Below, one piece after another: positions 32,110 through 41,318 of a stretch of 64,000 bases of DNA. This DNA comes from CAVWSM01 sp963799425 (GTDB taxonomy: Bacteria > Actinomycetota > Actinomycetes > Jiangellales > Jiangellaceae): positions 1 to 64,000 of the forward strand of contig CAWCXA010000020.1 in NCBI GenBank assembly GCA_963799425.1, written 5' to 3'. A program made the position numbers and the translations under genes. Below the pieces are notes generated by a model. The model was given only the letters and a program-made list of their open reading frames with translations, did no database searches and was not told where the DNA came from. Each line of letters opens with the position of its first letter. Within the stretch, counting starts at the first letter, position 1.

Positions 32110-32841
32110 ATGAGCACCTTGTTGTTGCTCACCAACGCACTGCAGCCCTCTGCTGAAGTGCTGCCCGCTCTTGGCTTGCTTCTCCACCAGGTGCGCGTCG
32201 CCCCGGCTGAGGCGTCCGCCCTGCTCGATGCTCCACCCTGTGATGCGGTCCTCGTCGATGGCCGACGAGAGCTCGCTCAAGCCCGTAGCCTGACCCGCCT
32301 GCTGCGCACCACCGGCATCGAAGTGCCCATGCTGCTCGTCGTCACCGAGGGTGGTCTGACCGCTGTCGCCAACGACTGGGGCGTCGACGACGTGCTGCTC
32401 GACACCGCAGGCCCCGCCGAGGTCGAGGCGCGGCTGCGGCTCGCGGCCGGTCGGCTTGCCGCGGCTCGCACCGACGACGGGTCGACCGAGCTGATCCGCT
32501 CCGGCGACCTGATGGTCGACGAGGCGACCTATACGGCCAAGGTCGACGGCCGCGCGCTCGACCTGACGTTCAAGGAGTTCGAGCTCCTCAAATACCTCGC
32601 GCAGCACCCCGGGCGTGTCTTCACTCGCGCGCAGCTGCTGCAGGAGGTGTGGGGCTACGACTACTTCGGCGGCACCCGCACGGTCGACGTCCACGTGCGC
32701 AGGCTGCGGGCCAAGCTCGGCCCCGATCACGAGCAGCTCATCGGCACGGTCCGCAACGTCGGCTACCGGTTCGTCGTCCCGTCTCGGGACATCACCACCC
32801 CGCTGCCCGAGCCGCGCGTGACAGGTGACCTCACAATCTGA
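32110..32841 (+). CDS. glnR: Nitrogen-response regulator GlnR
   Basis: A 243-residue OmpR-type regulator that controls nitrogen assimilation in actinobacteria. The N terminus MSTLLLLTNALQPSAEVLPALGLLLH and the winged helix LDLTFKEFELLKYLAQHPGR...VDVHVRRLRAKLG are nearly those of Streptomyces GlnR. The receiver lacks the usual acidic phosphorylation pocket but keeps Asp50 (VLVDGRR), which in GlnR supports phosphorylation-independent dimers. ATG 32110 has GGAGGT upstream. mshD follows 2 bases later, as in Mycobacterium (Rv0818-Rv0819). Confidence 0.93.
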   Translation: MSTLLLLTNALQPSAEVLPALGLLLHQVRVAPAEASALLDAPPCDAVLVDGRRELAQARSLTRLLRTTGIEVPMLLVVTEGGLTAVANDWGVDDVLLDTAGPAEVEARLRLAAGRLAAARTDDGSTELIRSGDLMVDEATYTAKVDGRALDLTFKEFELLKYLAQHPGRVFTRAQLLQEVWGYDYFGGTRTVDVHVRRLRAKLGPDHEQLIGTVRNVGYRFVVPSRDITTPLPEPRVTGDLTI

Positions 32842-32843
32842 GA

Positions 32844-33791
32844 GTGACCCAAGAGCCACCCGTAGCGATCACCGCGGCAGCAACGCTGCCGCCGAGCCAG
32901 GTTGCCGCGGTGCGCCGGCTGTTGGATGCGGCGACCAAGGCTGACGGCGTACGGCCTGTCTCGGAGCATGCCCTCTTGCACCTGCAGCACGGTGACGACC
33001 ACGACTCCGCCACCAACCTGCTGGCCCACCTGCTTGATGGCACGCTCGTCGGATACGCGCATCTCGACATCGCCGACCAGCGCGAGGGCGCAGTCGCCGA
33101 GCTCGTCGTCCATCCCGCGCACCGACGCCGTGGGTACGCCAAGTCGCTGGTCGATGCGATCGACGAGCAGATCACCGACCCGCGGTTGCGGCTGTGGGCG
33201 CACGGCGACCGGGAGGGCGCGACGGCCTTCGCCCGGTCTGCCGGCTACATCCGGCAGCGGGCGCTCTGGCAGATGCGGAGGTCGCTGCTGGCCCCACTCG
33301 ACGAGCCGCGACTACCGGACGGCGTACGCGTCGAAACGTTCCGGCCCGGAGTGGATGACCAACCGTGGGTAGCTATCAACGCGCGGGCGTTCGCCGGCCA
33401 CCCCGAGCAGGGCCAGCTCACCATCGAGGACCTGCACCAGCGGATGGCCGAGTCCTGGTTCGACCCGGCCGGCTTCTTTCTTGCCTGGAGGGACGGTGAG
33501 CTGCTCGGGTTTCACTGGACCAAGGTGCACCCCGGCTCCGCGCAGGAGCGCGAGCCGATCGGTGAGATCTACGTCCTCGGGGTTGACCCCTCAGCCCAAG
33601 GGCTCGGCCTCGGCAAGTCACTGGCATTGGTAGGCCTGCACCATCTGCGCGATCTTGGGCTGAGCCAGGCCATGTTGTACGTCGACGAGTCGAACGCTGC
33701 GGCCGTCCGCACGTACACCGCCCTCGGCTTCGTCCAATGGGAGGTCGACGTCGTCTACGCCCGACCTGGGGCGCCGACCGACGTGATCTGA
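32844..33791 (+). CDS. mshD: Mycothiol synthase
   Basis: Acetylates Cys-GlcN-Ins with acetyl-CoA, the last step of mycothiol synthesis. 315 residues made of two GNAT domains: VAELVVHPAHRRRGYAKSLVDAI in the first and GEIYVLGVDPSAQGLGLGKSLALVGLHHL in the active second, ending with YVDESNAAAVRTYTALGF. GTG start at 32844, two bases after glnR, so co-transcribed. Confidence 0.93.
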   Translation: MTQEPPVAITAAATLPPSQVAAVRRLLDAATKADGVRPVSEHALLHLQHGDDHDSATNLLAHLLDGTLVGYAHLDIADQREGAVAELVVHPAHRRRGYAKSLVDAIDEQITDPRLRLWAHGDREGATAFARSAGYIRQRALWQMRRSLLAPLDEPRLPDGVRVETFRPGVDDQPWVAINARAFAGHPEQGQLTIEDLHQRMAESWFDPAGFFLAWRDGELLGFHWTKVHPGSAQEREPIGEIYVLGVDPSAQGLGLGKSLALVGLHHLRDLGLSQAMLYVDESNAAAVRTYTALGFVQWEVDVVYARPGAPTDVI

Positions 33792-33844
33792 GACGCTTAG
33801 CGGGACGGAATCCTCAGTTCACCGGGCGGTGGGACGATTTCGGC

Positions 33845-35950
33845 ATGAGCACGAGCACCACGGCCAGCACGAGTGGGGCACAGACCGACCTCCCCGAGGA
33901 CCGGTTCCTCGATCGGGAGGTGTCGTGGCTTGCCTTCAACAACCGGGTGCTCGAGCTGGCCGAAGACCCCGACATCCCCTTGCTGGAGCGGGCGAAGTTC
34001 TGCGCGATCTTCTCCAGCAACCTCGACGAGTTCTTCATGGTCCGGGTGGCCGGCCTCAAGCGTCGCATCGCGGCCGGTGTCGCCGTGCGCGCCGCGAGCG
34101 GGATGCTCCCGCGCGAGGTTCTCGAAGCCATCTGGAACCGCGCCCGCGAGCTCACGCAACGGCAGTCTCGCCTCGTCGAGCAGGACCTGTTGCCGGCGCT
34201 CAGCAAGGAAGGCATCGAGATCCTGCGCTGGGACGAGCTCGAGGCCGATGAGCAGGACCGCTTCACTCAGCTGTTTCGGCAACGCATCTTCCCGGTGCTG
34301 ACACCACTCGCCGTCGACCCCGCGCACCCGTTCCCCTACATCTCCGGTCTCTCACTGAACCTCGCCGTCGTGGTCCGCAACCCCATCGGCGGCAGCGAGC
34401 ACTTCGCGCGAGTCAAGGTGCCGCCGGTGCTGGACCGCTTCCTCGCGGTCAGCGAGGGGCGGTTTGTGCCGCTCGAGGACGTCATCGCCGCTCACCTGCC
34501 GTCGCTTTTCCCCGGCATGGAAGTGCTGCAGCACCACATGTTCCGTGTCACGCGCAACGAAGACGTCGAGGTCGAAGAGGACGACGCGGAGAACCTACTG
34601 ACCGCGATGGAGCGCGAGCTCATGCGCCGGCGGTTCGGCCCACCGGTGCGGCTCGAGGTCGAAGACTCCATGGACCCGCACGTGCTCGAGCTGCTTGTTC
34701 GCGAGCTCGGTGTCAGTCCGCAGGAGGTCTTTCATCTCCCCAGTCCGCTTGACCTCACCGGCTTGTTCGTCATCGCCGAGCTCGACCGCGCCGAGCTGAA
34801 GTACCGCGCCTTCCTTCCGCGAACGCACCGCGACCTGCCCGACATCGAGTCGGCATCGGCCCCTGACATGTTCGCGGCGATCCGGAAGGGCGACATCCTG
34901 CTGCACCACCCCTACGACTCGTTCTCCACCAGCGTCCAGCGGTTCATCGAGCAGGCGGCCAACGATCCGCAAGTCCTCGCAATGAAGCAGACGCTCTATC
35001 GCACCAGCGGTGACTCCCCCATCGTCGACGCGCTGGTGGAAGCGGCCGAGCAAGGCAAGCAGGTGCTCGTGCTCGTGGAGATCAAGGCACGCTTCGACGA
35101 GCAAGCCAATATCAGCTGGGCGCGCAAGCTCGAGCAGGCCGGCTGTCACGTTGTGTACGGCCTGATCGGGCTCAAGACACACTGCAAGCTTGCGATGGTG
35201 GTGCGCTCGGAGACTGACGGGCTGCGTCGCTACGTACACGTCGGCACCGGCAACTACCACCCCAAGACCGCGCGACTGTACGAGGACATGGGGCTGCTGA
35301 CGACCGACCCCGAGGTCGGCGATGACATAGCCAACTTGTTCAACCAGCTCTCCGGCTACTCCAACCGCACCAACTACAAGCGGCTTCTCGTGGCGCCGCA
35401 AGGGATCCGGCGCGGCTTGGTCGAGCGGATCGAGAAGGAGATCGAGCACCACCAGGCCGGCCGACCTGCCGGCATCCGGTTCAAGATCAACAGTATCGTT
35501 GACGAAGCCATCAGCGATGGGCTCTACCGCGCCTCGCAGGCCGGGATCCCGGTGGACATCTGGGTGCGCGGCATCTGCGCGTTGCGGCCGGGTGTGCCGG
35601 GCCTTTCGGAGACGATCCGAGTACGGAGCATCCTCGGCCGCTTCCTCGAGCACTCAAGGGTGTTCTCCTTCGCCGGGGGCGGTAAGCCGGAGTACTGGAT
35701 CGGCTCGGCCGACCTGATGCACCGCAACCTGGACCGGCGCGTCGAGGCGATGGTGCAGCTGACAAAGCCGGACCAAGGTGCCGAGATCGACGGGCTGTTC
35801 GACCAGGCTTTCGACGAGGGCACGTCGTCCTGGCACCTGCGTCCCGATGGTCACTGGACGCGGCATCACCGCGACGCCGACGGCAATCCCCTACGTGACC
35901 TGCAGGAAACCCTGATTGACCGCCATCAGCGCCGCCGGGCGGTGGCGTGA
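33845..35950 (+). CDS. ppk1: Polyphosphate kinase 1
   Basis: Makes polyphosphate reversibly from ATP at the membrane. 701 residues from ATG 33845. The N and head domains begin RFLDREVSWLAFNNRVLELAEDP. The two catalytic-domain histidines are visible in LIGLKTHCKLAMV (autophosphorylated His) and GRFLEHSRVFSF. VHVGTGNYHPKTARLYEDMG and IGSADLMHRNLDRRVEAM are family landmarks. The mutT1 gene overlaps its end by 4 bases; the pst operon follows, consistent with phosphate storage. Confidence 0.95.
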   Translation: MSTSTTASTSGAQTDLPEDRFLDREVSWLAFNNRVLELAEDPDIPLLERAKFCAIFSSNLDEFFMVRVAGLKRRIAAGVAVRAASGMLPREVLEAIWNRARELTQRQSRLVEQDLLPALSKEGIEILRWDELEADEQDRFTQLFRQRIFPVLTPLAVDPAHPFPYISGLSLNLAVVVRNPIGGSEHFARVKVPPVLDRFLAVSEGRFVPLEDVIAAHLPSLFPGMEVLQHHMFRVTRNEDVEVEEDDAENLLTAMERELMRRRFGPPVRLEVEDSMDPHVLELLVRELGVSPQEVFHLPSPLDLTGLFVIAELDRAELKYRAFLPRTHRDLPDIESASAPDMFAAIRKGDILLHHPYDSFSTSVQRFIEQAANDPQVLAMKQTLYRTSGDSPIVDALVEAAEQGKQVLVLVEIKARFDEQANISWARKLEQAGCHVVYGLIGLKTHCKLAMVVRSETDGLRRYVHVGTGNYHPKTARLYEDMGLLTTDPEVGDDIANLFNQLSGYSNRTNYKRLLVAPQGIRRGLVERIEKEIEHHQAGRPAGIRFKINSIVDEAISDGLYRASQAGIPVDIWVRGICALRPGVPGLSETIRVRSILGRFLEHSRVFSFAGGGKPEYWIGSADLMHRNLDRRVEAMVQLTKPDQGAEIDGLFDQAFDEGTSSWHLRPDGHWTRHHRDADGNPLRDLQETLIDRHQRRRAVA

Positions 35951-36819
35951 TCCTCGCCGCCGGCGCGGTGCTGGTGCGGGAAGACCACGGCGGCGGACCC
36001 GAGTTCTGCCTTGTCCATCGCCCCAAGTACGACGACTGGTCGCTGCCGAAAGGCAAGCTGAACCGGGGCGAGCACATGCTCGCGGCTGCCGTGCGTGAGG
36101 TGAAGGAAGAGACCGGGCACACGATCGCTCTGGGTCGGCCCCTGCCCACCCAGGAGTACGAGGTCGCGGGCGAGCCTAAGCGCGTGTACTACTGGGCGGC
36201 TCGCGCCGACGAACAGGCCGGGGAGTGGCGGGGCACCAAGGAGATCGACCGGATCGAGTTTCTGCCCGCGGAGCAGGCGATCGCCCGGTTGACCCGCTGG
36301 AAAGACGCCGACCTCGTACGTCTCGTCGCCGCTGACCCCCAGCCGACCCAGACCATGGTCTTCCTACGGCACTCGACCGCCATTCCGCGGGAGTCATGGA
36401 GCGGGTCGGATCGCGACCGGCCGTTGTCGCCGGCGGGATGTGCCGAGGCGGAGGCCCTCGTGCCGCTGCTCGCGGCCTACGGCATCCGCACAGTCGTCAC
36501 ATCCGATGCAGTCCGCTGTGTCCAAACGGTTGAGCCGTACGCCCGGGCGGCCGGCGCAGCTGTGATTACCGACAGGCGACTGGCAGAAGATAATGGGCAG
36601 GACGCGATCGACGTCGTTTCCGAGCTGTGGTCCCAGCCAACGGCTTTGCTGTGCACGCATCGCCCCGTGCTGCCCGCGCTCATCGGCTTCGCGTTACTGT
36701 CGGCCCTGGACGAGCCGCTGCATCCCAGCGATTTCCTCGTGATCCACCACCGCAACAGCAACCTCGTGGCGGTCGAACGGCATTCCCCGTCGGCGATGGC
36801 CCTGACTGAGGACCGATGA
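35947..36819 (+). CDS. mutT1: NUDIX hydrolase with histidine phosphatase domain (MutT1)
   Basis: A 290-residue fusion. The NUDIX box GKLNRGEHMLAAAVREVKEETGH is at residues 38-60 (complete GX5EX7REUXEEXGU pattern). A histidine phosphatase domain follows from about residue 137 (FLRHSTAIPR, with RH, and THRPVLPALIGF). Mycobacterial MutT1 hydrolyses 8-oxo-GTP/dGTP and diadenosine polyphosphates. GTG start at 35947 within the ppk1 stop (GTGA), the same pairing as in Mycobacterium. Confidence 0.92.
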   Translation: MILAAGAVLVREDHGGGPEFCLVHRPKYDDWSLPKGKLNRGEHMLAAAVREVKEETGHTIALGRPLPTQEYEVAGEPKRVYYWAARADEQAGEWRGTKEIDRIEFLPAEQAIARLTRWKDADLVRLVAADPQPTQTMVFLRHSTAIPRESWSGSDRDRPLSPAGCAEAEALVPLLAAYGIRTVVTSDAVRCVQTVEPYARAAGAAVITDRRLAEDNGQDAIDVVSELWSQPTALLCTHRPVLPALIGFALLSALDEPLHPSDFLVIHHRNSNLVAVERHSPSAMALTEDR

Positions 36820-36892
36820 GCCGTCATTGAGCCCGCCGTTCACACATTCGCAATCATTCGGCTCGCGACTTGTCAGCATCTGATCCTCCCTC

Positions 36893-36910
36893 GTTCACCT
36901 GTGATTCACC
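36893..36910 (+). promoter_or_regulatory. Pho box upstream of pstS
   Basis: Direct repeat units GTTCACC (36893-36899) and ATTCACC (36904-36910) are 11 bases apart, the arrangement bound by PhoP in Streptomyces. A further GTTCACA lies at 36838-36844. They sit 85-100 bases before pstS. PhoR/PhoP are not encoded in the window. Confidence 0.7.
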
Positions 36911-36994
36911 CATTTCGGACCGCCGTGTCACCGACCCTCCATAGCGTCGCCGCGACAACAAAGGACGACCTTGTCCCACGAAAGGACATTTCAG

Positions 36995-37954
36995 GTGAAT
37001 CCCAGCATGATGCGCCGACGCATGCTGCCGTTGGTCGGTGCCACGGCCGTCGCTCTAGTGCTCGCTGCGTGCGGCGGCGACGACGACTCCACCACCGGAA
37101 GTGGCAGCACGGATGCGGCCCTAAGCGGCAGCGTGGTCATCGACGGCTCCAGCACTGTCGCTCCCCTCACCACCGTCGCTGCCGAGCTTTTCATGACCGA
37201 GAACCCCGACGTCAATGTCACAGTCGGCACCTCCGGCACGGGTGGTGGCTTCGAGAAGTTCTGCGCAGGTGAGACCGACATCTCAGACGCCTCCCGCGCG
37301 ATCGAGGACGACGAGGTGGCTGCCTGCGAAACGGCGGACATCACGTTCGACGAATTCTCTATCGCCAACGACGCCCTGACCGTCGTTACCAACAGCGAGA
37401 ACGACTGGGCCAGCGATCTGACTGTCGACCAGCTCAACACGATTTGGGCACCTGACTCGACGGTTTCCAACTGGAACCAGGTCGACCCGTCGTTCCCCGA
37501 CCAGGCGCTCACGCTCTTCGGTCCGGGCACTGACTCCGGCACGTTCGACTACTTCACCGGCGCCATCAACGGTGAGGAAGGTGCCTCGCGCACGGATTAC
37601 AACGCCTCTGAGGACGACAACGTCATTGTCCAGGGTGTGCAGGGCGACAAGGGTGCGTTGGGTTACTTCGGCTTCAGCTACTACGAGGAGAATGCCGACA
37701 CGCTCAACGCGGTCACCATCGACGGGGTCGAGCCTAGTTCCGAGACGGTGCAGGACGGCAGCTACACACCGCTCGGGCGGCAGCTGTTCATCTACCCCTC
37801 CGCGCAGGCCCTCGCCGACAAGCCGGAGGTCCTGGCGTTCGTCGAGTTCTATATCGAGAACATCGACCAGATCGTCGAGGAGGCCGGGTTCATCGCCCTC
37901 AACGACACTCAGAAGGAAGAGCTCCAATCCGCCTTCGACCAGCTGGTCGGCTGA
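36995..37954 (+). CDS. pstS: Phosphate ABC transporter substrate-binding lipoprotein
   Basis: High-affinity phosphate-binding lipoprotein outside the membrane. 319 residues from GTG 36995, which has GAAAGGA 9 bases upstream; a TTG at 36971 is less likely. Lipobox VLAAC near residue 24 follows the signal helix. The phosphate-site segments are IDGSSTVAPLT, TSGTGGGFEKFC, DASRAI and GPGTDSGTFDYF. First gene of pstSCAB, behind a Pho box. Confidence 0.95.
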   Translation: MNPSMMRRRMLPLVGATAVALVLAACGGDDDSTTGSGSTDAALSGSVVIDGSSTVAPLTTVAAELFMTENPDVNVTVGTSGTGGGFEKFCAGETDISDASRAIEDDEVAACETADITFDEFSIANDALTVVTNSENDWASDLTVDQLNTIWAPDSTVSNWNQVDPSFPDQALTLFGPGTDSGTFDYFTGAINGEEGASRTDYNASEDDNVIVQGVQGDKGALGYFGFSYYEENADTLNAVTIDGVEPSSETVQDGSYTPLGRQLFIYPSAQALADKPEVLAFVEFYIENIDQIVEEAGFIALNDTQKEELQSAFDQLVG

Positions 37955-37968
37955 GGCAGGCTTACGTC

Positions 37969-38913
37969 GTGACCTCCACGACCTCCGCTTCCGGCGCAGG
38001 GGTAACCCTGCGCCGGAAGCGCCCACGTTACGGCGAGAAGGTCATCGAGGCAGTTCTTCTCCTCGCCGCTCTGGTTTCGATCATCACGACCTTCGCCATC
38101 ATCATTGCGATCGCAGGACCGACGATCGAGTTCTTCCGCGAACCGGCGGTGTCATTCTGGGACTTCATCACCGGCACGACGTGGACACCGCTTTTTGCTG
38201 AATCGCAACAGGAGTTCGGCGTCCTCGCCCTGGTCTCGGCGACGATCACGACCACGGTGATCGCCCTCCTCGTCGCCGTCCCACTCGGTCTGGGCGCCGC
38301 CACGTATCTGTCCGAGTACGCGAAGCCCGGGACCCGCAAGATCATCAAACCGATCCTCGAGATCCTTGCCGGCATACCGACCGTCGTCTTCGGCTTCTTC
38401 GCGCTTTCGTACATCAACCCTGAGCTCACCCAGCGGATCTTCAGCAGCGTCGGTGCCTTCAGCATGCTGACTGCCGGCGTCGTCATGGGTTTCATGATCA
38501 TCCCCACGGTTGCATCCTTGTCCGAAGACGCCATGTCGGCGGTACCCCAGGCTCTGCGCGACGGGGCCTACGGCATGGGGTCCACCAGGCGGCAGGTGGC
38601 TGTCCGTGTGGTGGGCCCTGCAGCCATATCAGGCATCACCGCCGCGATCGTCCTGGCGTTGAGCCGAGCCGTCGGCGAAACGATGATTGTGGCGCTGGCG
38701 GCCGGCAACCGGGCAGTGTTTACGTTCAACCCGTTGTCGGACGGCCAGACGATGACCGGCTTCATCGCGCAGGCCGCCGGCGGTGACCAACCAACCGGCA
38801 GCATCGGTTACGAGTCGCTGTTCGCGGTTGCTGCGCTGCTGTTCGCCGCAACACTGGTCATGAACATCATCAGCATTCGTCTGGTGCGGCGATTCCGTGA
38901 GGAGTACGAGTGA
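37969..38913 (+). CDS. pstC: Phosphate ABC transporter permease
   Basis: A 314-residue inner-membrane permease with six helices. The coupling loop SEDAMSAVPQALRDGAYGMGSTRRQVAVRVVGPAAISGI is the EAA motif and ALSRAVGETMIVALAAGN follows. GTG start at 37969. The first codons contain a very stable 15-bp hairpin. Its end overlaps pstA by 4 bases. Confidence 0.94.
   Translation: MTSTTSASGAGVTLRRKRPRYGEKVIEAVLLLAALVSIITTFAIIIAIAGPTIEFFREPAVSFWDFITGTTWTPLFAESQQEFGVLALVSATITTTVIALLVAVPLGLGAATYLSEYAKPGTRKIIKPILEILAGIPTVVFGFFALSYINPELTQRIFSSVGAFSMLTAGVVMGFMIIPTVASLSEDAMSAVPQALRDGAYGMGSTRRQVAVRVVGPAAISGITAAIVLALSRAVGETMIVALAAGNRAVFTFNPLSDGQTMTGFIAQAAGGDQPTGSIGYESLFAVAALLFAATLVMNIISIRLVRRFREEYE
37987..38020 (+). 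promoter_or_regulatory. 15-bp GUAA-tetraloop hairpin at the pstS/pstC junction
   Basis: GCTTCCGGCGCAGGG (37987-38001) is perfectly complementary to 38006-38020 and the loop is GTAA, a GNRA tetraloop. It starts 33 bases after the pstS stop, inside the first codons of pstC. Such a structure could protect the 3' end of pstS mRNA or reduce expression of the permease genes relative to the binding protein. Confidence 0.75.
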
Positions 38914-39815
38914 CAACGAGCGGTGTCCTCGAACGTCCTCCGGCGCAACAGCCATTCACTGGCCGCCGACACGAGGACGAACCGGCCAACCGAGGGTTCC
39001 AAGCACTGCTCATTGTCTGCCTGGTATTGGCCATTGCCTTCCTGGTTGTCGTCCTTACCTATCTCGTGGTGGATGGCTGGCCGCGCCTTGATTCGCGGCT
39101 CTGGGAAAACCAAATCTCCAGCCGCAATCCGGCGAACGCCGGCGCGCAGGCCGCCATCTACGGATCGCTTTGGCTGATGGCCTTCACCGCGTTGTTCTGT
39201 CTGCCGACAGGGATCTTGGCGGCGATCTACCTGGAGGAGTACGCAGACAAGACCCGTTGGTACAACAGGTTTATCGAGCTCAACGTCCAGAACCTTGCGG
39301 CCGTCCCGTCGGTGGTTTTCGGCATCCTCGGGCTGGGCATCCTTGCGCGTCAGCTTGGCCTTGGTTCGACGATCCTGACGGGGTCTCTGACGTTGGCCCT
39401 GCTCGTACTGCCCGTCGTCATCGTCGCCAGCAGAGAAGCGATTCGGGCCGTACCGGACAGCATCCGTCAGGGCTCGCTGGCTCTTGGAGCGACAAAGTGG
39501 CAGACGATATGGCGTCAAACGCTGCCCGCGTCGGTCCCCGGCATTGCGACGGGGTCGATTCTCGCCCTTTCGCGTGCCATCGGCGAGGCTGCGCCACTCA
39601 TCATCCTCGGTATCCCGACGTTCATCGCCTTCAACCCGGCGGGGATCGGCGATCGGTTCACCGCTCTTCCGATCGCCATCTACAACTATGCCCGGCAGCC
39701 GCAGGAGGAGTTCATCCAGCTGGCGTCAGCGATCAGCGTGATACTGCTGGTGATTCTCCTTCTGATGAACAGCCTGGCAATTTTCATCCGCAACCGCTAT
39801 CAGCGCCGTTGGTGA
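38910..39815 (+). CDS. pstA: Phosphate ABC transporter permease
   Basis: A 301-residue permease, partner of PstC, with six helices. The EAA loop is SREAIRAVPDSIRQGSLALGATKWQTIWRQTLPASVPGI, followed by ALSRAIGEAAPLIILG. GTG start at 38910, overlapping pstC by 4 bases. Confidence 0.94.
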   Translation: MTTSGVLERPPAQQPFTGRRHEDEPANRGFQALLIVCLVLAIAFLVVVLTYLVVDGWPRLDSRLWENQISSRNPANAGAQAAIYGSLWLMAFTALFCLPTGILAAIYLEEYADKTRWYNRFIELNVQNLAAVPSVVFGILGLGILARQLGLGSTILTGSLTLALLVLPVVIVASREAIRAVPDSIRQGSLALGATKWQTIWRQTLPASVPGIATGSILALSRAIGEAAPLIILGIPTFIAFNPAGIGDRFTALPIAIYNYARQPQEEFIQLASAISVILLVILLLMNSLAIFIRNRYQRRW

Positions 39816-39842
39816 CGGCCTACCGTCTTTGGGAGAATGCCA

Positions 39843-40770
<928 letters not shown>

Positions 40771-40877
40771 GCCGATGAAGGGGACTTGCGTCGCCAGCCT
40801 GTCCGGTGGTGCTCGGCGTCGGGCGGCGCGAGGAGTGATCAGCAGGGCGACGCTCGCGTGAGTTCCCAGGAGGGACT

Positions 40878-41057
40878 GTGGACGCAGCCGGCGTCATTGG
40901 TACGTCGATCGTGATAGGGACACTGGTCGCGATCTTCGGGTTCCTGGTCTGGGGTCTCCGGCGGCCGAGCGTCGTCCGCGGTAGGTGGACCGAGCCGACA
41001 CCCGTGCGGCGATATCAAGAGCGCGACTACCCACGGCGGTCCGACCTGGAGCACTGA
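40878..41057 (+). CDS. 59-residue single-span membrane protein
   Basis: GTG at 40878 with AGGAGGGA just upstream opens a 59-residue frame. Residues 6-26 (VIGTSIVIGTLVAIFGFLVWG) form one membrane helix; the rest is a basic, tyrosine-containing tail (RRPSVVRGRWTEP...RRSDLEH). It follows the pst operon on the same strand. Family not recognised. Confidence 0.65.
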   Translation: MDAAGVIGTSIVIGTLVAIFGFLVWGLRRPSVVRGRWTEPTPVRRYQERDYPRRSDLEH

Positions 41058-41248
41058 ACCTAGTGGCTAGGTGCCGTCTCCCGCGTGATCATGAGTGATC
41101 GTCCGTGCCTCGGGGACCCACGGCGGCTCCCACCCTGCTTGGCGTGCAGATGGTCGGCACCAGGACGCGGATCACCCAGCACCGCATGTAGCGCGGCGCG
41201 CCGCCACGGCGCCCAGGCGTGGGAACGTACCGTAACGGGCCGATCCAG

Positions 41249-41307
41249 ACATTGACATTCGTCGATGTCATGCACTAGAACCTAGGACATTGACATTCGT
41301 CGATGTC
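41249..41307 (+). promoter_or_regulatory. Promoter with twin ArsR-type operators
   Basis: A 21-bp sequence containing GACAT-N6-ATGTC is repeated exactly, with cores at 41254-41269 and 41292-41307, 38 bases apart. A promoter can be read as TTGACA (41252-41257), 18 bases, TAGAAC (41276-41281), so the first operator overlaps the -35/spacer and the second the transcript start of the flavoprotein-arsR operon. Confidence 0.75.
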
Positions 41308-41318
41308 TGGAGCTGCAC

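Noticed and set aside
40777..40861. 28-residue frame between pstB and the small membrane protein
   Set aside because: No ribosome site and arginine-rich low-complexity sequence; nothing supports translation.
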